Positions 9,312 through 18,129 of a stretch of DNA of 23,018 nt are shown here, one piece after another. This DNA comes from an uncultured Chitinophagales bacterium (GTDB lineage: Bacteria > Bacteroidota > Bacteroidia > Chitinophagales > Chitinophagaceae): positions 1 through 23,018 of the forward strand of contig CAMPIQ010000049.1 of assembly GCA_946886475.1 (NCBI GenBank), read 5' to 3'. Under the pieces are notes generated by a model. That model searched no databases. It was not told the DNA's origin and saw only the letters and a list, made by a program, of their open reading frames with translations. How positions within the stretch are numbered: position 1 is the first letter of the stretch; each line of letters opens with the position of its first letter. Position numbers and translations under genes: made by a program.

Positions 9312-10661
9312 TTAATATCCTGGGTTTTGAACACCAAATAATGCATTCCCCTGAATTTCAGCTTCAGGTATCGGAAGAATAAACTGGTCCTGGCTGGTAA
9401 CCGTTGGTTTTATGGTCATGATCTTATTGAAACGGATAGCTGCAAACCATTCGCTGCCATTTTCAAAGGCCAGTTCTTTTACAATCTCCTTATAAATCTC
9501 ATCAAGTAGTTCATCCATTGTGGCAGCAGCAGATGTTTGCGGCGAACCAAATGCTCTTGACCTTACAACAAGCAAAGGCGCTTTGGCTTCATCAAGAGCA
9601 GCCCCGCTTCTCGCCAGTGCTTCGGCCTTTATCAGGTACATTTGTGCAAGACGGAGAAAATAGGTTGGAGAGAAAAATGTATCATTATTCACTTTTAAAA
9701 TGGCACTGTTCGCAGGGCTATAGGTTGCTGCAATTCTTGGATCACCTGCCATCAGATTTTTAAATAAAGGACTGGCTATACCATGACGGCTGCCATAAGT
9801 AAATTTCTTCCTGTCAAGTGTAAAAGTTACTTCATCCGTGGCTCTCATAAAGATCATTTCAGACGAATTAAATCCATCAGAAAATACTTTATCATAAGTA
9901 GGACTCAGACTTCTTGCGTTACTTGAAATAACTTCATCAGCAGTTGTTGCGGCTGCCGCATATTCACCCTTAAATAATAATACTCATGCCTTTAGTGCCT
10001 TTGCGGCAAGACCTGACATGAATATAGGCTTGGAAAAAGCCGGGCCATGTTGAATGGCACAGTCAAGATCGGAAAGTACCTGCTCATATACTTCGGCCAC
10101 CGTACTTCTTGCAATATATCTTGTTGTAAAGTTTACCGGTTCGGTTCTGATGATCACACCAAATGCACTGTTTACATCATAGTACTGGCCAAAGAAACGA
10201 AGTGCATCAAAATGCCCCATAGCTCTTAAAGCCCTGGCCTGTGCAGTAATGGAATTTTTCTCGGCCTGCGACATTTCACCTTCAGGCAATTCTTCAACAA
10301 GCTGAATGACCCAGTTAGCCTGGTTGATCAGTTTATAAATAGCTATCCAGCTGTTATTGACATCAGCAAGGTCTGGCTGAACATTGTTATCGCGGAATTG
10401 CAGATTCACCAGAAAACCGTTTCTTGCCATATATCCACTCATGGTAGCAGGTATCATTTCGGAGATATGCATATAGTAATACTGGTCGTGCAACATGGCA
10501 TAAGCGCCATTAAGCAGGTTCCTTGCGCCTTCGGCAGTATGTGCTACATTTTCAGGAACCAGGTTATTTGGCGGATTGCGATCGATTACATCTGTAAGTT
10601 TCTTACACCCTGTTAATAAGATTATCAGAAAACTAATTAGAAAAATATTTTTCATGATCAT
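9312..10661 (-). pseudogene. SusD/RagB-like lipoprotein interrupted by one in-frame TGA
   Basis: SusD-like proteins are surface lipoproteins that cap their SusC partner and bind substrate. The N-terminal part has a lipoprotein signal (MIMKNIFLISFLIILLTGC, Cys19) and a helical SusD region to residue 225. Codon 226 is TGA (9984-9986). The same frame then stays open for 223 more codons (VLLFKGEYAA onward) and ends with the family-typical PIPEAEIQGNALFGVQNPGY. A read-through product would be 449 residues, a normal SusD length, so the sequence ALKA-stop-VLLFKGEY is a single nonsense change; family members usually have Arg here, so CGA to TGA is likely. The gene starts 18 bp after the SusC-like stop. 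The 225-residue product should not fold as SusD, and an internal restart at 9855-9857 would lack export and lipidation signals. A base-call error remains possible. Confidence 0.87.
9984..9986 (-). other. Premature in-frame TGA codon inside the SusD-like gene
   Basis: The plus strand reads TCA, so the minus-strand codon is TGA. The coding frame is the same before and after it, so this is a substitution and not an indel. TGA ends other genes here (17443-18084, 20602-21561), so it is not reassigned in this genome. Confidence 0.9.
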
Positions 10662-10679
10662 TTTTTAAATCATTAATAA

Positions 10680-13600
10680 TTAAAAACCTATTCTAACACC
10701 AGCTGAATAAACTTTCGAAATCGGAAAGCGGCTGTTGTCAAGTCCTGTACTTACATCATCATTATACAGGTTGCTGGTTTCAGGATTGGCTCCAGGATAT
10801 TTTGTAACAGTAAACAGGTTGGTGCCGCTTACATAGATCATTGCGCTTTTCATAAACCCTGTTCTTCCAAGCAGGCTTACAGGCAGGGTGTATGAGAGAT
10901 GAATATTTTTCAGTCTCAGGTAAGAAGCATCATGAACATAAAAACTGGATATCTTGGCATTGCCATTAGGATCACCATATACTACCCTGGGTTGATCGGT
11001 AGGATTTTGGGGAGTCCAGCGATTCATTACTATAAGCATTTTATTTTCCTGGGCAGCAGAATTAAAATTGATTGCTGAACTTTGTGTTCCCCAGCGAAGA
11101 TCGTTACCCACCGTATAGGTAAACAAACCCGATAAACGGAAACCTTTATATTCCATCGTATTGGTAAAACCACCGGAAAATTCAGGGAGCGCATTGCCAA
11201 TAATTGTCTGGTCTGAACTGGTAACCCTTCCATCGCCATCAATATCTTTAAATCTGATATCACCAGGTGATGTTGCAGCTACCTGGTAAAAACCTGTTGA
11301 AGAACCTGCATTAAGGGCATCAATTTCTGCCTGTGTCTGGATGATGCCTTCTGCCACATAACCATAAATCAATCCAATGGACTCTCCCACTTTCAACCTT
11401 GAACCTGTATTTGGAGGATCAATGAAACCATCTGTTTTGTTCAGGAAATCATCATTCAGTTTTACAAGCTTATTGGTGTTCCTGGAAACGTTGAAACCAA
11501 TATTCCAGTTGAAATTTTTATTCCGGATGATATCACCATCCAGTGATAATTCAACACCTCTGTTCTGCGTATTTCCAAGATTACCTATCACAGTTGTAAA
11601 ACCTGTATTGCCTGGCGTCTTGAAAAAATAGAGAAGGTCGGATGTATTCTTTTCATATACATCGAATGCTCCATTCAGCCTGCTGTTGAAAAAAGAAAAA
11701 TCAAGACCGATATCCGTCTGCCTTGTCAGCTCCCATTTCAGGCGGCTGTTACCCAACTGGTTTTGAATTACTGCAGGCAATCCTCCATAATTAGAAGCCT
11801 GGAATAGTGTACGCCATTGGTAAGCACCAAAGTTTTGCTGTCCTGTTACACCCGTACTGGCTCTTAATTTCAGGTCGTTTATAAATTCAACATTTTCTAA
11901 AAACTTTTCATTTGAAATTCTCCATCCTACAGCAACGGTTGGGAAAAAAGCCCATTTATTTTCTTCTGCGAATTTGGAGGAACCATCAGTTCTTGCTGAT
12001 AATGTAAGCAGGTACCTGTTGTCATACTGATAATTGATTCTTCCGAAATAGGATATCAATCCGCTTTCAACCCTGTTGGAAGCAATAGCAAAATCCTGTG
12101 TGGCACTTGACAGGTTGGTAAGCACCACATCCTGCGGGAATCCTTCACCGGAAGCCTGGATAAACTCGTTATTATCACCCTGCCATGAAGCACCTACAAT
12201 ACCGGTAACATCGTGAACCGTATTGAATGTGCGGTTATAATTCAAAGTATTTTCCCAGAGGTGTGACAAAAACTGGCTGGAGCTTTCCTGTGCAAAGCCA
12301 GGTCCGGGACCATTGCGGGTAAATCCACCGGTAAACGTATGACTGGGGTAAAAGCTTCTGAACTTTCCCTGATTATAATTTATGGCTAAAGAAGATTTGA
12401 ATCTGAAATCCTTTGCAAATTTTAATTCTCCATAAACAGAACCAAGCAATAAACCTGTCTGATTATTATTGGTGGCTGTAGAAAGGGCAACAGGGTTTTC
12501 AAAATTATGATAATCAGAAAAACTATAATTGCCATTAGCATCGTATACAGGAAGGTCGGGCCTGAAAGAATAGATCCTGGATAACAGGCCGCCATCAGGT
12601 GAACCCTGTTTTGAAGAGGAAATATTTATAGATGTACCCAAATTAATATTCTTCGATACTTCCATGTTCAGATTAACAAGGAAAGAGTATCGGTTAAAAA
12701 AGGAATTCTCAAAACTTCCCTGCTGGTTTTGCGTACTCAGGGCAGTATAATATCTTAATTTATCAGAAGCACCTGAAATAGAGAAGTTCAGATTTTTAGT
12801 GTAAGGGTTGGAAGGAGTAATTTCATCAGCCCAGTTGGTATTTGCATTTCCAAAATAACTGCCGTTGAGTATATCCTGTACGATAGCAGCTGTGGAAGTA
12901 CTGTTCTGCGCAGCTTCCGTCCATATCTCACGGAATTGCTGGGCATTCAGCACTTCTTCAGTTTGTGCTTTCTGGTAACTAAATGATGAGCTCAGGTTAT
13001 AGGTTGGCCTGCCTCTTCCCTTTTTTGTTGTGATGATCACCACACCGTTGGCTGCCCTTGAACCATAAATTGCAGTTGCGGATGCATCTTTCAACACAGA
13101 AATAGATTCTACATCTTCGGGATTTAGATTTCCTAACGGGCTGCTCAATCCCTGTTGCAGCAGTGAATTATTAAATGCAGAACCATCATCAGGAATGTTG
13201 CCTTCCGGTACTACCGGAATACCATCTATTACATATAATGGCTGGTTAGACCCAAGAAGGGATGAACTTCCCCTGATCCTTACCCTGGTTGCGGCACCAG
13301 GCTGACCAGATTCCTGGAGCACCATAACGCCGGCTGCCTTTCCCTGTAATGCCTGTTCTATATTGATTGTTGGAGGAAGGTCAGCGATCTCTTTACCGGA
13401 AATGGTGGACACAGATCCGGTCAGATCTTTTTTGGCCTGCGTTCCATAAGCTATCACCACTACCTGGTTCAACTGGTTTTGCTGGGGCTCAAGTGTAATA
13501 TTGATTGTTGCCTGGTTACCAACAGCAACCTGCTGAGGCACAAAACCAACGTAGGTAAAAACAAGAACGTCCCTTTCAGCAACACTTATAGTATACCTCC

Positions 13601-14075
13601 CGTCTGTACCTGTGGTGGTTCCTGTTCCAGCCTTCGTAGCCTGAATATTAACTCCCACCAAGGGTGCATTGCCTGCAGACGATAAAACGATGCCCGAAAC
13701 AATATGCTGGTTGTTGTTATCGGATGCAGCCGGATTATTCGATAAAACATTATCAATAACGTTTGAGGAAAGTGGAATATTTTTTTCATCATTCCTGACA
13801 ATCGTATAATGATTGACATCAACATAGAGGAATAAAAGCTGGTTAGGATATAAAATGCTTTTCAATACATCCTCAACCGGTTTACCTTTCAGAGATGAAA
13901 CATCAACAGTTGTTGTCTTTCCCGCAACTACCGACCTTTCATAAACGAAGCGGGTCCCGAATACGCTGGATACTTCATCAAGCGCTTCTTTCACCGGAAT
14001 GGAAGTCTGCGCATGAATACTCTGTACAGGTAATAAAGCAAATATTACCACACAAAGCACAACAATTTTTTTCAT
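10680..14075 (-). CDS. SusC/RagA-like TonB-dependent receptor with STN domain
   Basis: This 1131-residue outer-membrane importer has a signal peptide (1-22, ending SIHAQ). An STN (secretin/TonB short N-terminal) domain follows (about 25-95), then a carboxypeptidase-regulatory-like domain (about 124-200, VSGIVLSSAGNAPLVGVNIQ). The plug (about 205-350) carries family hallmarks: VVVIAYGTQAKKDLTGSV, IEQALQGKAAGVMV, RIRGSSSL, QPLYVIDGIP and the tail AIYGSRAANGVVIITTKKG. The barrel ends in a terminal Phe (GVRIGF). SusC-type receptors import substrate handed over by a SusD lipoprotein. The STN domain links substrate binding to an anti-sigma factor, and a FecR-like gene lies 34 bp upstream with an ECF sigma factor above it. 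The gene is intact although its SusD partner carries a stop codon. The substrate is unknown; the nearby protease favours peptides. Confidence 0.96.
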   Translation of the reverse strand: MKKIVVLCVVIFALLPVQSIHAQTSIPVKEALDEVSSVFGTRFVYERSVVAGKTTTVDVSSLKGKPVEDVLKSILYPNQLLFLYVDVNHYTIVRNDEKNIPLSSNVIDNVLSNNPAASDNNNQHIVSGIVLSSAGNAPLVGVNIQATKAGTGTTTGTDGRYTISVAERDVLVFTYVGFVPQQVAVGNQATINITLEPQQNQLNQVVVIAYGTQAKKDLTGSVSTISGKEIADLPPTINIEQALQGKAAGVMVLQESGQPGAATRVRIRGSSSLLGSNQPLYVIDGIPVVPEGNIPDDGSAFNNSLLQQGLSSPLGNLNPEDVESISVLKDASATAIYGSRAANGVVIITTKKGRGRPTYNLSSSFSYQKAQTEEVLNAQQFREIWTEAAQNSTSTAAIVQDILNGSYFGNANTNWADEITPSNPYTKNLNFSISGASDKLRYYTALSTQNQQGSFENSFFNRYSFLVNLNMEVSKNINLGTSINISSSKQGSPDGGLLSRIYSFRPDLPVYDANGNYSFSDYHNFENPVALSTATNNNQTGLLLGSVYGELKFAKDFRFKSSLAINYNQGKFRSFYPSHTFTGGFTRNGPGPGFAQESSSQFLSHLWENTLNYNRTFNTVHDVTGIVGASWQGDNNEFIQASGEGFPQDVVLTNLSSATQDFAIASNRVESGLISYFGRINYQYDNRYLLTLSARTDGSSKFAEENKWAFFPTVAVGWRISNEKFLENVEFINDLKLRASTGVTGQQNFGAYQWRTLFQASNYGGLPAVIQNQLGNSRLKWELTRQTDIGLDFSFFNSRLNGAFDVYEKNTSDLLYFFKTPGNTGFTTVIGNLGNTQNRGVELSLDGDIIRNKNFNWNIGFNVSRNTNKLVKLNDDFLNKTDGFIDPPNTGSRLKVGESIGLIYGYVAEGIIQTQAEIDALNAGSSTGFYQVAATSPGDIRFKDIDGDGRVTSSDQTIIGNALPEFSGGFTNTMEYKGFRLSGLFTYTVGNDLRWGTQSSAINFNSAAQENKMLIVMNRWTPQNPTDQPRVVYGDPNGNAKISSFYVHDASYLRLKNIHLSYTLPVSLLGRTGFMKSAMIYVSGTNLFTVTKYPGANPETSNLYNDDVSTGLDNSRFPISKVYSAGVRIGF

Positions 14076-14109
14076 GTTTTTCTTTTTTGGTTTGATCAGA
14101 ATTTGTAAG

Positions 14110-15153
14110 CTATTCTCTGTTTTTAATAGTGAGCCGGCGTCCGTTCTTCTTTATATCAACATCCAGGATGTTTGATAATACAAATAGAACGTTGTCTTCA
14201 TTTTTCATAGGTATGGTACCGTCAATTCTTCTGTTACCTATTTCAGCATCCTGAAGTATGATCTTATAACCATATACATCTTCTAGTTCTGTAAGTATTT
14301 CCGATACACTGGTATTATTCGTGAGCATTTTATTTTCTGTCCAGTCTTTGAAATACACCGGGTCCTTCACAATTTTTCTAAGCTGTTTTTTGTCATGACT
14401 GTATTCAGCAAGTTCTCCGGGAGAAAGAATGAGTTGCTGAATTGTGTCAGATTTTACCTGAATCCGGACACTTCCTCTTTCCAGTGAAATCTGAGTCACG
14501 CCTCTTCTTTCTTTCACATTGAATGCAGTACCCAAAACTTCAACCTTCAACTGGTTTGTATGTACAATAAATAATTGTGCAGGAAGCATGGCATTTTCAG
14601 TATTGCTTACATGCGCAACATCAAAAAATGCTTCACCTTTTAAATACACTTCCCGCGGATCACCATCCGGCCATTTACGCATGTATTCGAGCGTGGAATT
14701 AGCGTTAAGCCGGATAACCGTTGAGTCGGCTAATGATACTTTTTTCAATTGTCCATTGCCGGTTACCAGCATTCTTTCGTCTGAACCTGTATTTCCGAAT
14801 AAAAGGATCCCGGTAATTACAACGGCAATAGAAATGGCTGCAGCATAATACCATGTTCTTTTATTTTTAAAGGACACCAGTTTGCCCTGTTTCCTGCCTA
14901 TAGAAGTATTGATCTTTGACCACAAATAATCTTTATCAGCAATGGCGGGTTCTATTCTGGAAACGGATAAAATAATTTCAAGTTGCTCCCGGGCTGCAAG
15001 AAAGGCATGGAGGTTCCGGGGCTGGCCTGCCATCCATTGTTTCCAGAAAGATTCAGATTCATCAGACCTGTGTTTTACCCAGGAAATAAAATAACTATCC
15101 TGTAGAAATTCGTCTGTACTATAAAATTCGTAATTGGTTGTCATAGTTTCCAT
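14110..15153 (-). CDS. FecR-like anti-sigma factor with DUF4974 domain
   Basis: The 347-residue protein has a cytoplasmic N-terminal part (about 1-98) with the FFWxxW-like segment ESFWKQWMAG. One transmembrane helix follows (about 101-119, WYYAAAISIAVVITGILLF). The periplasmic FecR domain (about 125-225) has LADSTVIRLNANSTLEY and YLKGEAFFDVA. The C-terminal DUF4974 domain (about 283-347) has SEILTELEDVYGYKI and the ending GRRLTIKN. Such proteins hold an ECF sigma factor inactive until the STN domain of a loaded receptor contacts their periplasmic part. Its place between the sigma gene (98 bp upstream) and the SusC-like gene (34 bp downstream) fits this relay. An alternative start at Met4 would change little. 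Length and domain order are normal. Confidence 0.95.
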   Translation of the reverse strand: METMTTNYEFYSTDEFLQDSYFISWVKHRSDESESFWKQWMAGQPRNLHAFLAAREQLEIILSVSRIEPAIADKDYLWSKINTSIGRKQGKLVSFKNKRTWYYAAAISIAVVITGILLFGNTGSDERMLVTGNGQLKKVSLADSTVIRLNANSTLEYMRKWPDGDPREVYLKGEAFFDVAHVSNTENAMLPAQLFIVHTNQLKVEVLGTAFNVKERRGVTQISLERGSVRIQVKSDTIQQLILSPGELAEYSHDKKQLRKIVKDPVYFKDWTENKMLTNNTSVSEILTELEDVYGYKIILQDAEIGNRRIDGTIPMKNEDNVLFVLSNILDVDIKKNGRRLTIKNRE

Positions 15154-15252
15154 TCCCCTTAAAACAGGAAAACGCTCACTATTAAGACAGCAATACCCGG
15201 GCTTTTACCCCACGCAGGTAAAAAATTTTTAAAAAAATCTTATCCTGCTGAA

Positions 15253-15864
15253 TCAGATGCCGTTTAAAACCTCTTCGCGTACCAAAGCAAGAAGTATCAA
15301 TAGTGCAGTTGTGGAAATGGATAGCATATCCCGGAGAGACTCCAGTGACCTTGCAGATAATTTGTATGCTCCTTTAATAGTAATATCCATCACTGAAGCA
15401 ATCTCGTCATATCCAAGTTCCTCGAAATAACGCAGGTATATCATTTCTTTCTGGCGGGGACTAAGCTGGTCCATGGCCTGAAGCAATCGCTGACGGCGGT
15501 CAGTTTCCTCCAGTTTTTTGAAATATTGCGATTCTGTGGAAAACCTCAGTTCAAAAAAAAGATCATCTTCAGGATTAACTGATCTGGTTTTTTTACCGGA
15601 TTGTAGTTTGTTGTTCAATATCCTTCTTAATGAAACCAGCAAATAGGCTTTAAGATTTTCAACAACTCCAAGATCATTTCTTTTGGTCCAGATTTTTACA
15701 AAAAGGTCGTGAATGGAATCCATCACCAAATCCTTTTCAGAAGCCAGCCTGAGTCCATATTCATAAAGATTGGTGAAATAGAGCTGATAGATTTGGGCAT
15801 AGGCTTCCCTGTTGCCATTTTTCATTTCCTGAAACAATACATCCGGGTTTCCGGAATCTTCCAT
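15253..15864 (-). CDS. ECF sigma factor of the SusC/SusD locus, with hydrophobic C-terminal tail
   Basis: This is a 203-residue sigma-70 family protein. Region 2 spans about 20-90 (ASEKDLVMDSIHDLFVKIWTKR, then LKAYLLVSLRRILNNKL). Region 4 spans about 123-178 (MDQLSPRQKEMIYLRYFEELGYDEIASVMD, then a helix-turn-helix ending at KLSARSLESLRDML). It should direct transcription of the downstream operon when released by the FecR-like protein. Unusually for a soluble sigma factor, the last 20 residues are hydrophobic (STTALLILLALV, about 184-195) after region 4, which could pack on the anti-sigma factor or touch the membrane. The gene follows the phosphate porin gene by 119 bp on the same strand, and that gap has no clear promoter box. 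A short hairpin lies 12 nt before the start codon. Confidence 0.94.
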   Translation of the reverse strand: MEDSGNPDVLFQEMKNGNREAYAQIYQLYFTNLYEYGLRLASEKDLVMDSIHDLFVKIWTKRNDLGVVENLKAYLLVSLRRILNNKLQSGKKTRSVNPEDDLFFELRFSTESQYFKKLEETDRRQRLLQAMDQLSPRQKEMIYLRYFEELGYDEIASVMDITIKGAYKLSARSLESLRDMLSISTTALLILLALVREEVLNGI

Positions 15865-15876
15865 GGAAACAATTTA

Positions 15877-15890
15877 AGGCCTTCAGGCCT
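15877..15890 (-). promoter_or_regulatory. Small hairpin in the leader of the ECF sigma gene
   Basis: AGGCC and GGCCT form a perfect 5-bp stem around a 4-nt loop, ending 12 nt before the start codon at 15864. Its distal arm overlaps a second, weaker stem (GCCTG at 15915-15919 with CAGGC at 15887-15891 on the minus strand), so the two are mutually exclusive. No T run follows, so this is not a standard terminator. A role in translation initiation is a guess. Confidence 0.3.
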
Positions 15891-15983
15891 GTCAGCAAAG
15901 TTTGTTTCTATTGGCAGGCTGAAAAAAGCGGTGAATAAGCCTGGGGTTGGTTAGCTGAATATTGTTGAGGGTGGTTTAATGCC

Positions 15984-17297
15984 TCAAAACCTGAACTGTA
16001 CCCTCCATGTAAATACATTATCGCGGACATCCTTTGTAAATCCCGCCATGGCCGTGTTTTCATTTCTTACGATATCATAATACAACAGTATTTTGAGGTT
16101 ATCATTAAGGTGATGGTTCATACCAAATCCAAAGGTGGCAAATCTGATATCTGCTTCAGAAAAATTAGTTCCGGTTTTGCCAATTTCCATTTCGCTCACA
16201 TCAGTATTAGGGTCATACCAGTCGTATTTGGCAACGAGTTCCCACCTTTCATTGATCAGATTTTGAATTAAATAGAAAAAAGCACCATCAAATGACCTTA
16301 TATACGTTGGATAAACGGGTAGTTCACCGGGGTTGACCGTAGTTTCAAAACTGCCAGGCTGAATACCGCTCCAGTATTCTGTCCGCAGTTCAGTTTTACC
16401 CCATGCATGTCTGAATTCGACCTGCAGATCCGCGCCGTAATACTGGCGTGGAGCCTTATCACCAATATTAGATAAGCTGGAATCCACAATAAACCGCTTG
16501 TTATTTCCGGCTATCCCCGTTTCGTATTTGTATTGGGTTGGCTGCACCCAGCCGCCATTTAAAAAAGAAAGTCCTCCGCTTATTCTGGTGTTTGATCCGG
16601 CAGAAAAAGGTTTGAGTACAAGCCGGCCGATTATATCTTTAAATGAATCAAATTCTGCAGGACCTGATTTTCCCTGTCCGTTAAAAATGCCCACATCCAA
16701 TTTTAATTGTAGCTCCTTTCTTCCAGGTTGCTGGGATTCATAGGTGATCGCGGCACCAAGGTCACGCTCGCTGGGCATCAGTATCTGAGACATTCTGCCT
16801 CTTTCCGGTGATTCCCTGTATGAGGAAGACAAGTTCACTTCATATCCAAAAGGGCGTGCAAACATCCCAGCTGTAAATGAAAAATTCGCTTTTAGGGGTT
16901 CGAAAATTCTTACGAACATGTCACGGACGTTCAGGTTTCGTTCGGTCGCTTCAAACTGGAAAGTGAAAAGTGCCGCAGGAATATTACCCTTTTTGCCAGG
17001 GATCCGGTAGTCGATTTTCATGCGTGCGCGTCTGATCATGAACCTGTTATTACTGAATTCGCGGAAATCTCCCCCGGCATAACTATCTATGCCTTTTTGC
17101 CGGGCCACCTGAAACTGTGGTTGTATATAACCGCTAAAACTCATATTCTCCATTTTTTTTAAAAACGGCCTTAGCGTATCTCTGATGAATAAAGATGAAT
17201 CATAATCTGTAATGAATCTTTGCGCATGGGCATTGGACATTGTGGCCAGCATAATAATTGCAAGGCTGGCAATGAAAGGTGTGAAAGCTAATTTCAT
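15984..17297 (-). CDS. Phosphate-selective-type outer-membrane porin (OprO/OprP family)
   Basis: The start at 17295-17297 is chosen because it gives a typical signal peptide (MKLAFTPFIASLAIIMLATM..., cleaved after AHAQ, residue 26). The frame extends 18 codons upstream without one. The mature protein fits the porin O/P family: an early strand GYIQPQFQVAR, then NRFMIRRARMKIDYRIPG, MFARPFGYEVNLSSSYRESPERG, and a barrel-closing strand ending in Phe (WRVQFRF). These porins let anions, often phosphate or polyphosphate, cross the outer membrane. The phosphate assignment is strengthened by the divergent DUF47/PiT pair that starts 145 bp away. Anion specificity within this family varies in Bacteroidota and cannot be read from the sequence alone. 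At 437 residues it is full length. Confidence 0.88.
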   Translation of the reverse strand: MKLAFTPFIASLAIIMLATMSNAHAQRFITDYDSSLFIRDTLRPFLKKMENMSFSGYIQPQFQVARQKGIDSYAGGDFREFSNNRFMIRRARMKIDYRIPGKKGNIPAALFTFQFEATERNLNVRDMFVRIFEPLKANFSFTAGMFARPFGYEVNLSSSYRESPERGRMSQILMPSERDLGAAITYESQQPGRKELQLKLDVGIFNGQGKSGPAEFDSFKDIIGRLVLKPFSAGSNTRISGGLSFLNGGWVQPTQYKYETGIAGNNKRFIVDSSLSNIGDKAPRQYYGADLQVEFRHAWGKTELRTEYWSGIQPGSFETTVNPGELPVYPTYIRSFDGAFFYLIQNLINERWELVAKYDWYDPNTDVSEMEIGKTGTNFSEADIRFATFGFGMNHHLNDNLKILLYYDIVRNENTAMAGFTKDVRDNVFTWRVQFRF

Positions 17298-17412
17298 CCT
17301 CAAATTCTTTTTAGCATGGTTTATGAATCTGCAAACTGCTATAAGGTGCAAATATGGTATATTATGTAATTATTAATTCTAAGTTCTCTGTCAGGCTCGC
17401 AACAATTGAACC

Positions 17413-17420
17413 TAACTTTG
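17413..17420 (+). promoter_or_regulatory. Promoter -7 box for the DUF47-PiT operon
   Basis: TAACTTTG matches the Bacteroidota TAnnTTTG consensus exactly, 22 nt before the start codon at 17443. At the -33 position there is no TTG but CTGTCA (17388-17393), with a 19-nt spacer. Absence of a -33 box can indicate an activator-dependent promoter. Confidence 0.55.
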
Positions 17421-17442
17421 CAAAACTTTTAAAAAGACAAGT

Positions 17443-18084
17443 ATGAACATTTTCGCTAGGTTACTGGCTCCTAAAAACAAAATATTTTATGAACTCTTCG
17501 AAAAAAGCGCAGATAACGTAAAACAGATGGGCCAACTCCTTACGCAGGTTATTGGAGAACCTGATTTTGATAAAAGACAAGGCATCATTTCGCAGATGGA
17601 GGATGTTGAACATGCCAATGATGAACTCACACATTTATTATTTACCGAGCTTGGAAGGAATTTTATCACACCATTCGACAGGGAAGACATCCATTATCTG
17701 GCATCAGCACTGGATGATATAGCCGACTATATTTTTGCGACCTCAAAAAAAATAAATTTCTACAGGGTTAATCCCAATGACATAGGAATGCAAAAGCTCA
17801 GCGAGATCATACTTCAAAGCTGTATTGAAGTTCGCAAAGCGGTGGGAGAATTAAGGAATATGAAAAACATGCGCCTGATTACAGAATCACTTGTAAAGAT
17901 CAACAGCCTGGAAAATGAGGCCGATGACATATTCGATATGAGTATTGAGAGATTGTTTGCCATTGAGCCAGATGCCAAAGAGGTGATCAAGAAAAGAGAG
18001 ATCTACCAGGTAATGGAAACGGCAACTGACAAATGCGAAGATGCTGCTAATGTTATTGAATCTATCATTGTAAAATATGCCTGA
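17443..18084 (+). CDS. DUF47/PhoU-like Pit accessory protein
   Basis: This 213-residue, all-helical cytoplasmic protein matches the DUF47 family, distant relatives of PhoU. Recognisable parts are MNIFARLLAPKNKIFYELFE at the N-terminus, ELGRNFITPFDREDIHYLAS (69-88), ALDDIADYIFATSKK (89-103), INSLENEADDIFD (153-165) and METATDKCEDAANVIESIIVK (191-211). The repeated acidic ExxxD/DDIAD motifs are those that hold metal clusters in PhoU proteins. DUF47 genes commonly sit directly upstream of PiT transporters and are thought to modulate them. The same arrangement holds here: the PiT gene starts 87 bp downstream on the same strand. A good -7 promoter box precedes the gene. It is full length, with nothing missing. 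Confidence 0.93.
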   Translation: MNIFARLLAPKNKIFYELFEKSADNVKQMGQLLTQVIGEPDFDKRQGIISQMEDVEHANDELTHLLFTELGRNFITPFDREDIHYLASALDDIADYIFATSKKINFYRVNPNDIGMQKLSEIILQSCIEVRKAVGELRNMKNMRLITESLVKINSLENEADDIFDMSIERLFAIEPDAKEVIKKREIYQVMETATDKCEDAANVIESIIVKYA

Positions 18085-18129
18085 AGGCACAACCTGGAAA
18101 ATACGGAAGATGAAAAGAAGGAGTTGCTC

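Noticed and set aside
9143..9346. 67-codon minus-strand frame bridging the SusD-like gene and the metalloprotease
   Set aside because: It overlaps the ends of both genes out of frame and runs through the hairpin terminator; there is no start signal or motif.
9858..9983. Frameshift or insertion as the cause of the broken SusD-like gene
   Set aside because: Translation shows the same frame before and after the stop, with SusD-like sequence on both sides, so it is a point nonsense codon and not an indel or an inserted element.
9984..9986. TGA reassigned as a sense codon in this organism
   Set aside because: TGA ends several full-length genes in the window (for example DUF47 and the transketolase half), so it acts as a stop.
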